Positions 54,853 to 63,875 of a stretch of DNA of 64,000 bases are shown here, piece after piece (within the stretch, counting starts at the first letter, position 1; each line of letters opens with the position of its first letter). Made by a program: the position numbers and the translations under genes. This DNA comes from Methyloglobulus sp. (lineage in GTDB: Bacteria; Pseudomonadota; Gammaproteobacteria; Methylococcales; Methylomonadaceae), in NCBI GenBank assembly GCA_013141505.1, contig JABFQX010000006.1:124001-188000 (forward strand), given 5' to 3'. Below the pieces are notes generated by a model. The model had not been told where the DNA came from. It saw nothing but the letters and a program-made list of their open reading frames with translations, and made no database searches.

Positions 54853-55677
54853 TTATGATTTGCTCGCTACTTGGACAGATATTTCGGCTGAAGCGTAAAC
54901 CGGCAGTGGCTGTATCTGCTCATCCAGCAGCCGAAAACTTTCTTCACGCCAGTGGATGAGGGTCATGTTGCCCTGATAGTCTTCCGCTAGGGCAGTACAG
55001 CTTTCTATCCAATCACCGCAATTGGCGTAGGTTTTACCAAATTCCATCCGAGTTAAGTCGGCATGGTGGATATGCCCACAAATTATGCCGTCAACTTTAC
55101 GTTTTTGCGCTTCCAAACTCAGGATATGCTGATAATTACGCATAAACTGGGTGATATTTTTAACCTTATATTTTAAAAAATCGGCCAACGACCAATATTT
55201 AAAACCGAGCTTTTTACGTAGATGGTTCAGCCAACGGTTGATAACCAGCAAAATCTCATAGGCTTCACCGCCCAGATACAGTAGGTTTTTGTTATGGCAA
55301 ACCACGTTGTCGAATTCATCGCCATGCAAAACCAGCAGCCGCTCCCCTCGTGCCGTGGTATGAATGGCATTGAGTTGGATATCGACATTATTGAACGAAG
55401 TGCCGACCAATTTCCGCAGCTGCTCATCATGGTTGCCGGGGATATAAATGACACGGGTGCCGGTCTTGGCTTTACGCAAGATACGCTGGACAATATCGCC
55501 GTGTAAAGGCGGCCAATAAACCCCGCTTTTGAATTTCCATAAATCAATGATGTCGCCGACCAAGTACAGAGTATCAGACTCGGTGTTGTCGATAAAGTCG
55601 CGGAGATATTCCGCCTTGCAACCTTTTGTCCCTAAGTGGGTATCAGAAATCCAGATAGTACGATAACGTAGCTTCAT
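54853..55677 (-). CDS. LpxH-like metallophosphoesterase
   Basis: This 274-residue calcineurin-fold phosphoesterase has all metal motifs: SDTHLG, GDIIDLW, GNHDE, HGDEFD and GHIHH. It belongs to the UDP-2,3-diacylglucosamine diphosphatase-like group but is longer than LpxH (about 240) and lacks a lipid A neighbourhood. It lies 47 nt after the glycosyltransferase and next to a PAP2 phosphatase, so a role in a glycolipid pathway is inferred. Confidence 0.85.
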   Translation of the reverse strand: MKLRYRTIWISDTHLGTKGCKAEYLRDFIDNTESDTLYLVGDIIDLWKFKSGVYWPPLHGDIVQRILRKAKTGTRVIYIPGNHDEQLRKLVGTSFNNVDIQLNAIHTTARGERLLVLHGDEFDNVVCHNKNLLYLGGEAYEILLVINRWLNHLRKKLGFKYWSLADFLKYKVKNITQFMRNYQHILSLEAQKRKVDGIICGHIHHADLTRMEFGKTYANCGDWIESCTALAEDYQGNMTLIHWREESFRLLDEQIQPLPVYASAEISVQVASKS

Positions 55678-55724
55678 GTGTAAGCTCCAATATTTAATAG
55701 CAGAGAACGTAGAACATTTACCGT

Positions 55725-56765
55725 TCAGTGATTAACATGCACGACATCCACAGTATTCCAGACATTTTCAACAAACTCGGCATTCATTTCGGGCATGCCA
55801 TCCTGGAGCCAGTCAACCAGGATTTTCGCCGTATTGGGGAAAGTAATCTTTACAGCATGAGCCGTGTGGAGCCAGCGATCAATAACCTGCGAATCCAGAT
55901 CATGCATGATGTGCCCATAGCCAAGCTGCTGTAATGCTGCCGCATTGGAGATTTGCTCCATTTGCGCGTGCAATGGCTTCGCCAATATCTTTTTGCCCAT
56001 TTGCAGCGACTCACTGGCAAGCTCAAAACCGGCATTGCTGATAACGCCGGCGCAATCCTGCAGGTCTTCCTGGAAACCAAACCTGGACAACGGCTTACAG
56101 ACAATATGTGCCATCGCCGATGGTATGACATCCGGGGTGTAAATATGGAATTCAAAAGTATTGAAGGGCAGCAAAAGTGCTATCACTGCCCGGGTATCTT
56201 CAAAAGGCAGATAAACAATGATTTTGTTTTTATTGACGCTGGGCAACTTTTCCTCAACCTCAATAATAGGTGGCAGTATGAGTTGACCAAAATGATGCCA
56301 ATGCAAGCCCACGCCAATATCCGCTGGCGCAAAAAACTTCATGACCATATCCGCCAGAGGATCTGAACCTTCTCTAGGTATTTTGTGGTTGAAGGCATAT
56401 TGATGCCCCACACCCAATACACGCACACCCTGACTTTTTGCCGCCCAAGCAGTCACCGGTTCAAAATCACTGACAACCAAGTCGTAATCGGTTAAATCCA
56501 GGGTTTTGACATCCTTGACAAAGGTGATCGGCTTGGCCGTCAGCATCGTTTTAAAGTAACTGACTTGCCCTTTATCGGACGCAAAAGTCAGTCCATGACG
56601 GACTTGATAGCCATTGAAGATGGTCATGTCGAAATATTTATCGAACTCACGACCGGTAAACTGAAAATCTACCTCAATGCCAGCCTTGTACAGCTCCTTT
56701 GCCATAACCCGGGCTCGGGTGATATGGCCGTTACCGGTTCCTTGCACGCCGTAGAATATACGCAT
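55725..56765 (-). CDS. GT-B type glycosyltransferase (MJ1255/VC2487 family)
   Basis: This 346-residue protein resembles MurG/UDP-glycosyltransferases. The N-terminal motif YGVQGTGNGHITRARVM fits the acceptor-binding loop, and the donor-site region is SNAGFELASESLQMGKKILAKP. It has no membrane segment; acceptor and donor are unknown. It starts at the last base of the PAP2 gene stop (TAATG), so they are translationally coupled. With the following phosphoesterase it forms a three-gene unit. Confidence 0.85.
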   Translation of the reverse strand: MRIFYGVQGTGNGHITRARVMAKELYKAGIEVDFQFTGREFDKYFDMTIFNGYQVRHGLTFASDKGQVSYFKTMLTAKPITFVKDVKTLDLTDYDLVVSDFEPVTAWAAKSQGVRVLGVGHQYAFNHKIPREGSDPLADMVMKFFAPADIGVGLHWHHFGQLILPPIIEVEEKLPSVNKNKIIVYLPFEDTRAVIALLLPFNTFEFHIYTPDVIPSAMAHIVCKPLSRFGFQEDLQDCAGVISNAGFELASESLQMGKKILAKPLHAQMEQISNAAALQQLGYGHIMHDLDSQVIDRWLHTAHAVKITFPNTAKILVDWLQDGMPEMNAEFVENVWNTVDVVHVNH

Positions 56766-57286
56766 TAAATATGCTGTCCTATGCTAAACAATGCTATTGA
56801 AATGCCCATCGCGCCGCCGACAAGAATATCAGTGGGGAAATGCACGCCCAGAACCACACGCGAAAACCCGATCAGGCCTGCACAGCAATACAGCGGTATC
56901 AATAGCAAGGGAAAATAATGACCCAACAAAGTCGCCACCATAAATGATGCCGATGTGTGCCCTGATGGAAAGCTAAATTTATCTGAGGGGGTGATGAAAC
57001 TATGGAAACCCTTTATCGCCGCCGCCGGACGATTACGCCTGAGACTGTTTTTCAGGACAAAATAGCTCGGCCTTTCGATGCAGAATGCCACCAGCATGGC
57101 TTGTAAAGGCGGGTATTGTAAGCCTTCAAACCAGACCATCAAGAACATGGCAACAACATACAATTCGCCATCGCCGATTTTGGTCACGTAGCGGCAGGCT
57201 TTACGCAGGTTATTGTGGACACCCGCATTAATAACCCAAGAAAACACAAATACATCGTATTTCTGGATGGTATTGAGTAATTTCAT
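56765..57286 (-). CDS. PAP2-family membrane phosphatase
   Basis: This 173-residue integral membrane protein has the three PAP2 motifs: KNSLRRNRP, PSGHT and SRVVLGVHFPTD (catalytic His in the last). Family members remove phosphate from lipid phosphates such as phosphatidate or undecaprenyl diphosphate. It is the first gene of the putative glycolipid cluster. Confidence 0.92.
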   Translation of the reverse strand: MKLLNTIQKYDVFVFSWVINAGVHNNLRKACRYVTKIGDGELYVVAMFLMVWFEGLQYPPLQAMLVAFCIERPSYFVLKNSLRRNRPAAAIKGFHSFITPSDKFSFPSGHTSASFMVATLLGHYFPLLLIPLYCCAGLIGFSRVVLGVHFPTDILVGGAMGISIALFSIGQHI

Positions 57287-57511
57287 CTTATCCCTCCTGA
57301 TTACAGTGGAATAATTGGCCAGCCCGGTATTAGTGACCAGACATTCACCAACAATTCATTTACAGGGGAAAGATTAAGATTTTTTTATGACATCACCGTG
57401 ACCGTTTGTTTAAGGTTTGGTGACAGTTTGCAGGACTGATTGCTTAAGGGGGTTTGCGCTAAAGATAAGAAGATGTCAAGAAAAGCGCGGTATCCTAACC
57501 AATAATGACCG

Positions 57512-59149
57512 CTAATTTTTTATGCCTCGATAGCCGGAAGTAATGGGGTAACGCCTATCCCGGCCAAATGCCCGTGTGGTAATGCGGATACCAGGGGGGG
57601 ATTGCCTACGCTTGTACTCGTTTCTATCAACCAGATTGATTGCCCTGGCAACATGTTCAAGGCTGAATCTGGCGGCGATAATTTCCTCTGCGGATTGATC
57701 TTTTTCCACATAGCGTTCCAGGATGGCATCCAATATTTCATAAGGCGGCAAGGAGTCTTCATCGACTTGGTCTGGCGCGAGTTCTGCTGACGGCGGCCTG
57801 ACAATCACTCTTTCTGGAATTACTTGCGACAAACTATTTCGGTAACGCGCCAGTTGGTATACCAGCATTTTCGGCACATCCTTGATCGGCGCGAAACCGC
57901 CCGCCATATCGCCGTAGAGTGTGGCATAACCGACGCTCATCTCGCTTTTGTTGCCGGTAGTCAGCAACAATTTGCCTTGCTTGTTGGACATCGCCATCAA
58001 AATAACGCCCCGGCAACGCGCCTGGATGTTTTCTTCGGCGGTGTCTTTTTTAGTACCCGCAAAAACACCGGCTAACATGCCGGTAAAGGCGTTGACGGCA
58101 GGTTCTATGGGGATGGTGTGGTAGTTAACGCCTAGTTTTTCCGCTTCTAAAATGGCATCTTCGTTGCTCATGTCTTGGGTGTAGCGGGACGGCATCAGGA
58201 CGGCTTCCACCTTGCCTGCCCCCAAGGCATCGACAGCCAACGCCAATACCAGTGCGGAATCTATGCCGCCGGACAAGCCCAAAATGGCACCACCAAAGCC
58301 ATTTTTGCGTACATAATCTTTAATCCCTAACACCAACGCATGATACACGCTGGCGATTTTTTCATCCAAAGGTACGCAGGAGGAAGGTATCGGTTGGTTG
58401 TCCTTAAATTCCACTGCTCCCAGATATTCCTGAAATTCTTCGGCTCGATAAACGATGTTACCCTGATTGTCGGTGACAAAGGAGGCACCATCAAATATCA
58501 ACTCGTCCTGCCCACCCACCTGATTGACATAAACCAAAGGGATCTGCGCCGCTTTAACTTGTGAACAAACAATGGCTTCACGTTGCTGCATCTTGCCTAC
58601 GTTAAACGGCGACGCATTCAAGGTCAGTAAAATGTCGGCCCCCGCTTGTTTATTGGCGGCGATGATGCCTTCCTGCCAGACATCTTCACAGATTGTCAGG
58701 CCAATAAAGCTACCGTTAAACTCAAACACGCAGGGTTGATTGCCGGGCGTGAAATAACGCCGTTCATCGAAAACGCCGTAATTCGGCAAGGCTTGTTTGC
58801 GATAACATGCCAAGCTAACGCCTTGATGCAATACGATTGCGCTGTTGTAAAGTTTGCCGTCGGCCAGTTCAGGAAAACCAATGACTAGAGCAATATCATC
58901 GACATTTTCGGCGATGTGATGGATGGCATTGTTGGCTTCCTCGATAAAGTCCGCACGGAACAGCAAGTCTTCAGCGGGATAACCGGTTACGATAAGCTCA
59001 GGAAATACAACAAGATCTGCACCTAACTCATCACGTGCCGTGTTTGCCGCCTTGATGATGTTATCAACATTGGCTTTTATATTGCCAACCAGGAAGTTAA
59101 TTTGGGCAAGGGCAATTTTAAGCCTTCCAGATTCTTTATCGCTAGACAT
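57512..59149 (-). CDS. nadE: Glutamine-dependent NAD+ synthetase
   Basis: This 545-residue, two-domain enzyme makes NAD from nicotinate adenine dinucleotide. The N-terminal nitrilase-type glutaminase has the triad E51, K118 and C154 (LTICEDVW). The C-terminal synthetase has the P-loop SGGIDSA at 293-299. Length is typical of the glutamine-using form. It stands alone; the gap to the PAP2 gene is 225 nt with no feature seen. Confidence 0.97.
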   Translation of the reverse strand: MSSDKESGRLKIALAQINFLVGNIKANVDNIIKAANTARDELGADLVVFPELIVTGYPAEDLLFRADFIEEANNAIHHIAENVDDIALVIGFPELADGKLYNSAIVLHQGVSLACYRKQALPNYGVFDERRYFTPGNQPCVFEFNGSFIGLTICEDVWQEGIIAANKQAGADILLTLNASPFNVGKMQQREAIVCSQVKAAQIPLVYVNQVGGQDELIFDGASFVTDNQGNIVYRAEEFQEYLGAVEFKDNQPIPSSCVPLDEKIASVYHALVLGIKDYVRKNGFGGAILGLSGGIDSALVLALAVDALGAGKVEAVLMPSRYTQDMSNEDAILEAEKLGVNYHTIPIEPAVNAFTGMLAGVFAGTKKDTAEENIQARCRGVILMAMSNKQGKLLLTTGNKSEMSVGYATLYGDMAGGFAPIKDVPKMLVYQLARYRNSLSQVIPERVIVRPPSAELAPDQVDEDSLPPYEILDAILERYVEKDQSAEEIIAARFSLEHVARAINLVDRNEYKRRQSPPGIRITTRAFGRDRRYPITSGYRGIKN

Positions 59150-59267
59150 GGTTTATTTGAGGTATCCGTAAATATTACTGCGACAACATGTCTTTAATTA
59201 TCACATCAAAGTTTGAAAATTCCTCATCAATTTGATGGCGGTCAGTAGAAATGCGTTACTTTGCCGA

Positions 59268-59297
59268 ACTGGGCATGTTGCCCAGTCCGTTGGGTTT
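59268..59297. repeat. Short dispersed repeat, copy 1
   Basis: ACTGGGCATGTTGCCCAGT is a hairpin followed by CCGTTGGGTTT. The same GGGCATNTTGCCCAGTCCGTTG block recurs at 61072-61100. It lies in the 59150-59415 gap between nadE and the next gene, where no gene is seen. Confidence 0.55.
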
Positions 59298-59415
59298 GAA
59301 AAGGACCAAAAGTAAATGGAGGGCAATAACATACCCCGCCATAGGAAGAACTTCAAAAGTCAATCTTAATTATTCAATTTTAAGAAGGCGTTTATAAACG
59401 ACATCTTACATCGCA

Positions 59416-60129
59416 TCATTTAAGGCTTGGCTTGATGGGCAGATACAATTGATTGGCAACAAATGTGATGCCTGTCCCGGCGAGTTCCTGGACTTTTTTG
59501 TTGTGGCCCGCAGCGATGATTACCTTACCGTTTGCGAAACCGCTCCATATCGTCTGCAAAACCGCATCAGTGGCTTTAACTGATGTTAGGTCAAGGCCTG
59601 AAATGACGCGGAACGTATCACTATTCAACACGTACTGGTTATAGGAAAAACAAGGGCTGGTAATGCAGGCTCGGCCATTGCTTTCCAAGCCGACAAACTG
59701 GCCTGCCCCTAGGTGCGAAGTCACCGGCCTGAACGCTGATTTCAGTTCAAATCGGCCAAAATTAGCGAAATTGCTAAAAAGCAGCGGCCTAACAACGCCC
59801 CGCAATAAGGCGGCATGGGATAAGTCAATGGCATTGGGGTTATTGACGGTGCCGATATAACATTCGGGTTGCAAACGCCCATCTGGACAACGGGTAAGGT
59901 TGCGGTTGACCGACTTGACGAAAATGCCGCCGCACATGGGCGACGCACATTTACGCATATCTTCACGGAAGGTGTAATAACCATATTGTTCAAAATTACC
60001 CAGTGGCGTTAACACAACAGGATCGACAGGGAGCACCACATTGCCAGCATACGCATTGGCGACTAAACCATTTATGGAAACACTAAAAAATAACAATAAC
60101 AAAAAACCTAAAGGATTACGGATGTTCAT
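59416..60129 (-). CDS. Secreted Cys-containing protein of unknown function
   Basis: This 237-residue protein has a signal peptide (1-28, ending NAYAG) and three Cys pairs near CASPMCGG, RCPDGRLQPECYIG and ACITSPCFS. Such a pattern suggests disulfide bonds. The N-terminal part resembles a group of uncharacterised secreted proteins with an MCGG...VNR..TRC pattern, but I cannot name a function. It is the second of two small secreted genes; the other is upstream. Confidence 0.75.
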   Translation of the reverse strand: MNIRNPLGFLLLLFFSVSINGLVANAYAGNVVLPVDPVVLTPLGNFEQYGYYTFREDMRKCASPMCGGIFVKSVNRNLTRCPDGRLQPECYIGTVNNPNAIDLSHAALLRGVVRPLLFSNFANFGRFELKSAFRPVTSHLGAGQFVGLESNGRACITSPCFSYNQYVLNSDTFRVISGLDLTSVKATDAVLQTIWSGFANGKVIIAAGHNKKVQELAGTGITFVANQLYLPIKPSLK

Positions 60130-60292
60130 AAGTTAAGTCCTCAGTAATTAAAGGCGATACACGCAAAGGAAAGAAAGCAGGAAATAAGCAAGCTCTCCAG
60201 GCCGCACTTCATAATTTGCCCAGCAATTAAAGCGAAAGCAGCTTTGCCATTACAGGGTGTTATGAATGTTGGCCTGGAGCAGACAACTTGCC

Positions 60293-60763
60293 CTATTTAG
60301 GGCACGGCGCAAATTCGCATCTTGGCCCGGTACGGCCTACGTAGGAGCCATTCGGGCATTGTTTTACTTCCATGGTACACATGATTTGATCATCGGGCGG
60401 GTAAGGCTTATAGTCTGTGCAGGTTGCAATCCAGCGGACATTATAAAAACTGGTCAGAGGATTTGCCTTGATGGCTTTTAACTGTTTTACAAATGCGCCA
60501 AACTGTTTGGTATATGGCGAGGCTTGTACACAACCGGTAAAACCGCCTTCAATGGGTCTTGCAAACTCATTGACGATAAATTTATCGACGATGCCCTGCC
60601 CCACACCAAAGCCGATCGCTTGCCGAACCGTTTGCAAGGCGGCTTGATCAACACCGGGGCCAATGCCGCCGATGCTGATTTCAACAGCACGGTTCGCCGC
60701 CATTGATACACTCGACACTAACATCAGCAGTGAACATAGCAAATAAAAACAAGATTTTTTCAT
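60293..60763 (-). CDS. Small secreted Cys-rich protein of unknown function
   Basis: The ATG at 60763 follows GGAG at 6 nt and gives 156 residues with a signal peptide (MKKSCFYLLCSLLMLVSSVSMAAN). The C-terminal CTMEVKQCPNGSYVGRTG, then PRCEFAPC, is a recurring Cys motif of short bacterial secreted proteins. The preceding part is a small alpha/beta domain without visible catalytic residues. No function is assigned. Confidence 0.78.
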   Translation of the reverse strand: MKKSCFYLLCSLLMLVSSVSMAANRAVEISIGGIGPGVDQAALQTVRQAIGFGVGQGIVDKFIVNEFARPIEGGFTGCVQASPYTKQFGAFVKQLKAIKANPLTSFYNVRWIATCTDYKPYPPDDQIMCTMEVKQCPNGSYVGRTGPRCEFAPCPK

Positions 60764-60796
60764 TTCATTCTCCAATGGATTGAGCTACGAAAAGAC

Positions 60797-60874
60797 AACT
60801 GCCAATACAATAGAAGGTAACGACTTATCACTTTGTCACAGCGTTATAGACAGCCCTTCATTGTATTGGCAGTT
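60797..60874. repeat. Long inverted repeat upstream of the small secreted gene
   Basis: AACTGCCAATACAATAGAAGG (60797-60817; one extra base) pairs with CCTTCATTGTATTGGCAGTT (60855-60874) around a 37-nt loop. It starts about 34 nt before the ATG at 60763 and would be a leader structure or a degenerate mobile repeat. The gap 60764-61446 holds no gene. Confidence 0.55.
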
Positions 60875-61020
60875 TAATTAAGCGTTAACGGTTAGGGTTG
60901 CAGAAAGTTAAAAACGCCTACAAAAACCGATTAACCGGATACAGGGTACACCATCAGTAGTGAATGAAATGTTAACGGTGAAGCTCACCGGCAAAATTGA
61001 GTATCCTAGATGACATCTAG

Positions 61021-61060
61021 CGGAACCCAGGATTTCGTGCTGTCTATTTCCTGTGTTCCG
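61021..61060. other. Imperfect stem-loop in the intergenic region
   Basis: CGGAACCCAGG pairs with CCTGTGTTCCG with one mismatch around an 18-nt loop. No T-run follows. It is close to the second copy of the GGGCAT repeat. Confidence 0.4.
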
Positions 61061-61071
61061 CAGTTTGCCAT

Positions 61072-61100
61072 ATGGGCATCTTGCCCAGTCCGTTGCGTTT
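61072..61100. repeat. Short dispersed repeat, copy 2
   Basis: ATGGGCATCTTGCCCAGT is followed by CCGTTGCGTTT, matching 59268-59297 at nearly every base. No coding content. Confidence 0.5.
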
Positions 61101-61188
61101 AAGGGTGGCTAAAACATGGGTCGCGGGTAAATACCTAGTCACTTAAGTAAGCCACGAGCGTGAAGAAGCGTCCACCTACCAACTCCAA

Positions 61189-61216
61189 TATTGATTCGGC
61201 CTTTTAATGTTTGAAC
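61189..61216. repeat. Solo end of the family 2 repeat
   Basis: TATTGATTCGGCCTTTTAAT followed by GTTTGAA is the terminal sequence of the repeat at 10563-10730, without the inner arms or other end. Confidence 0.55.
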
Positions 61217-61446
61217 CCAAGGTGCATTTAACGGCTAAAAAATAAGTTGCTCATTTTCACGGAGCGAACACTCCCTTTATTATTCCCGTTATTTAGATTT
61301 TTCATAATTTATCCCCTAACTACTCTTGCCAGTCCATTTAATCAATCAGGCTTGAAATACAATTTTTCAAGTAGGTTTATTCGCTTAATCCAGTAAGGAA
61401 CAATCAACCGCCAACAGTTATACCACCCAAGCCATGTAAAATTATT

Positions 61447-63798
61447 TCAACAGCTAGACTTGTTTTGTACTCGCAACCACCAGCCTTCATGCGTACCTTG
61501 ATACGGATCAATACCTTGCCAACACTCAAATAACCACTGACCGAAGCGCACACACGACGGCAAACCAGTGTCGTCACGCTCAATCACATCGTACTGACAT
61601 TGCGCGAAATACATATGGCCTACCGATTGATGCACGTCGTAAGCCCAATGGGGACGTTTTTCATCAATCAATTCATACCACGGGCAAGAATAAGCAGTTG
61701 GCGGAGGACTTGGTAAAGGCTCTTTTCCAGAACGTAACCGCCAGAATAGCCTGCTCTTCGCGATGTCTATATCACTTGGTAACCAACTGCCCTTGTAGTA
61801 ACGCGTTTGTCTGGCAGTTTGAATCCATTTTGTCATCGCTATACAGATAAACAAATCTCGCTCTGTCAAAATTATAATCGGCGGGTTGTAGCCAAAGAAT
61901 TCCTCCAGATATTCTAAAAGGCGTTCTTCATCTGAAAGCATCCGTTGAAACAGTTTACTCTTGGCGATTTGTTTTCTAGTTGGCAACCAATCTTCGCCGC
62001 AACGCTTCCGTAAAACCTCAATCCATTCAACGAGTACGACACAAATTAACCTATCGCGACTAGTCAATATCGGTGGGCCGTGGTCTGCGTAACCTCGCCC
62101 TTCCACTGAATTACCGATTTCTTCATCATTTGGCTTGAATACCTTGGCCAATTTACTGTGCTTATTGCTATAGAAGACATAAATCAACAAGCCGATAAGC
62201 AGCCATAATGCAAACAACTTCCACTTTTCCAACTCAATACCGGTCAATAAATAACAACATGACAACAAGCCTAATACCGGAATCAAGGAAAAATTCTTGA
62301 TATATGACGCGACATTTAAGCCAACTAACACACTAAAAAAAACCAGTAATTGAATGTCGATATTATTGTTAACCCAATTTTTTAGATAATTACCCAACAA
62401 ATCCGGCTTGGCATAGACGATGGTATTTAAAGCAGTTAACGTTATGAGCGGCAAGATATACTTGGCATTGACGTAAGGTAGACGGAAGTGTTTGCCGTCA
62501 TTGCGTGGAACTTTACCGTATTGCTGTGTAGGCAAAGTTAAAACGCCCGCACAAACCAAGATGAAGGCGAATAAGGTACCGATGCTGGTCAAATCCAGGA
62601 CGAATTTTTCATCAGTAAATAGCAACAATAGTGTGACCACGCCGCCGGTCAACACCGTTGAAAATCCCGGTGTTTTATAATTAGGGTGGAGTGCGCCGAA
62701 TTTAGCGGGTAACAAGCCATCATTGCTCATCGCCATCCATATTCTGGGTTGCCCCATTTGGAACACCAGCAATACACTGGTCATTGCCACGACTGCCGCG
62801 ACCGAAATAAACAACGCTATCCATTTAACCCCTCTGAGTTGAAATGCTTCGGCGACAGGGTCATTAACGCCCAGATACTGATACGACACCACCCCGGTCA
62901 GCACCAAAGCCAACACAATATAAAGTACAGTACAAATGATCAGTGAATAAATCATCCCCCTAGGCAAATCCCGTTGCGGATTTTTGCATTCTCCGGCCAG
63001 CGTGGAAACCGCATCAAAGCCGATATAGGCAAAAAATACTGCCGACACACCGCCCATCACCCCGCTAAAACCGTTGGGCATAAACGGTGTCCAGTTATCG
63101 ATATCAATGTAAAAAATACCCACCGCTATCACCAATACCACGACAAGCAATTTCAATATCACCAGGAAGTTGCTTATATTTTTAGCTTCCTTTACGCCTC
63201 TGTACACTAAAGTGGTGATGACTAAATTGGCGGTAATGGCAGGTGAATCCATAATAAACCTCAAATTTCCCAATTGTGGCGCAGTTTCCCATGCTAACTT
63301 ACCTTCGCTTTTTAGCTGGGCTATCGCTTGCGCGTGAGCAGACGTGTAATTTATGGTTAACCACGCGGGTAAATGCCAACCCGCACTGTCCAGCAGATTG
63401 GTGAAATAGCCGCTCCAGGAAAACGCAACAAATACATTACTGACTGAATATTCAGTCAACAACGCCCAGCCGATAATCCAGGCGAAAAACTCCCCAAACG
63501 CCACGTAAGCGTAGGTATAAGCGCTGCCTGAAACCGGCACCTGTACGGCAAATTCGGCATAACACATCGCGGTAAAACCACAGGCCACCGCGCAAAATAG
63601 ATACAGGAACACCACGCCCGGCCCACCGCTAAAACAGGCATTACCAATGGCGCTGAAAATACCGCTGCCGATGATGGCGGCAATGCCGAATAGCGTCAGG
63701 TCACGCACTGATAATATCTGGTGCATATCGCCATTGTTGCCGCCATTTTGTTGTAAATCGTGCAGAGATTTTTTGCGGAATAAATAATTAATACTCAT
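61447..63798 (-). CDS. APC-family amino acid permease with a duplicated C-terminal unit
   Basis: The ATG at 63798 is preferred over a TTG 9 nt upstream and gives 783 residues. Residues about 30-560 form a 12-plus-helix transporter of the cationic amino acid (CAT) type, with the family start LTLFGIAAIIGSGIF and FFAYIGFDAVSTLAGE. The tail of about 205 residues is soluble and not usual for the family. It holds two related units, about 577-625 and 643-692, each with ILT-RD, IC, WI, WLP and IAKS-LF in the same order, followed by a Trp/Cys-rich end. The transported amino acid is unknown; the tail may regulate or recruit partners. Confidence 0.85.
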   Translation of the reverse strand: MSINYLFRKKSLHDLQQNGGNNGDMHQILSVRDLTLFGIAAIIGSGIFSAIGNACFSGGPGVVFLYLFCAVACGFTAMCYAEFAVQVPVSGSAYTYAYVAFGEFFAWIIGWALLTEYSVSNVFVAFSWSGYFTNLLDSAGWHLPAWLTINYTSAHAQAIAQLKSEGKLAWETAPQLGNLRFIMDSPAITANLVITTLVYRGVKEAKNISNFLVILKLLVVVLVIAVGIFYIDIDNWTPFMPNGFSGVMGGVSAVFFAYIGFDAVSTLAGECKNPQRDLPRGMIYSLIICTVLYIVLALVLTGVVSYQYLGVNDPVAEAFQLRGVKWIALFISVAAVVAMTSVLLVFQMGQPRIWMAMSNDGLLPAKFGALHPNYKTPGFSTVLTGGVVTLLLLFTDEKFVLDLTSIGTLFAFILVCAGVLTLPTQQYGKVPRNDGKHFRLPYVNAKYILPLITLTALNTIVYAKPDLLGNYLKNWVNNNIDIQLLVFFSVLVGLNVASYIKNFSLIPVLGLLSCCYLLTGIELEKWKLFALWLLIGLLIYVFYSNKHSKLAKVFKPNDEEIGNSVEGRGYADHGPPILTSRDRLICVVLVEWIEVLRKRCGEDWLPTRKQIAKSKLFQRMLSDEERLLEYLEEFFGYNPPIIILTERDLFICIAMTKWIQTARQTRYYKGSWLPSDIDIAKSRLFWRLRSGKEPLPSPPPTAYSCPWYELIDEKRPHWAYDVHQSVGHMYFAQCQYDVIERDDTGLPSCVRFGQWLFECWQGIDPYQGTHEGWWLRVQNKSSC

Positions 63799-63875
63799 GG
63801 CTGCCAATAAGACCGATTAGTGATATGCCGAAGCCCATAAAAAACTCCGGCATATTTTTAAGTGCTCTTTTTATC

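Noticed and set aside
54853..55677. Calling this gene lpxH
   Set aside because: It is longer than LpxH, has a different neighbourhood, and the fold alone does not fix the substrate.
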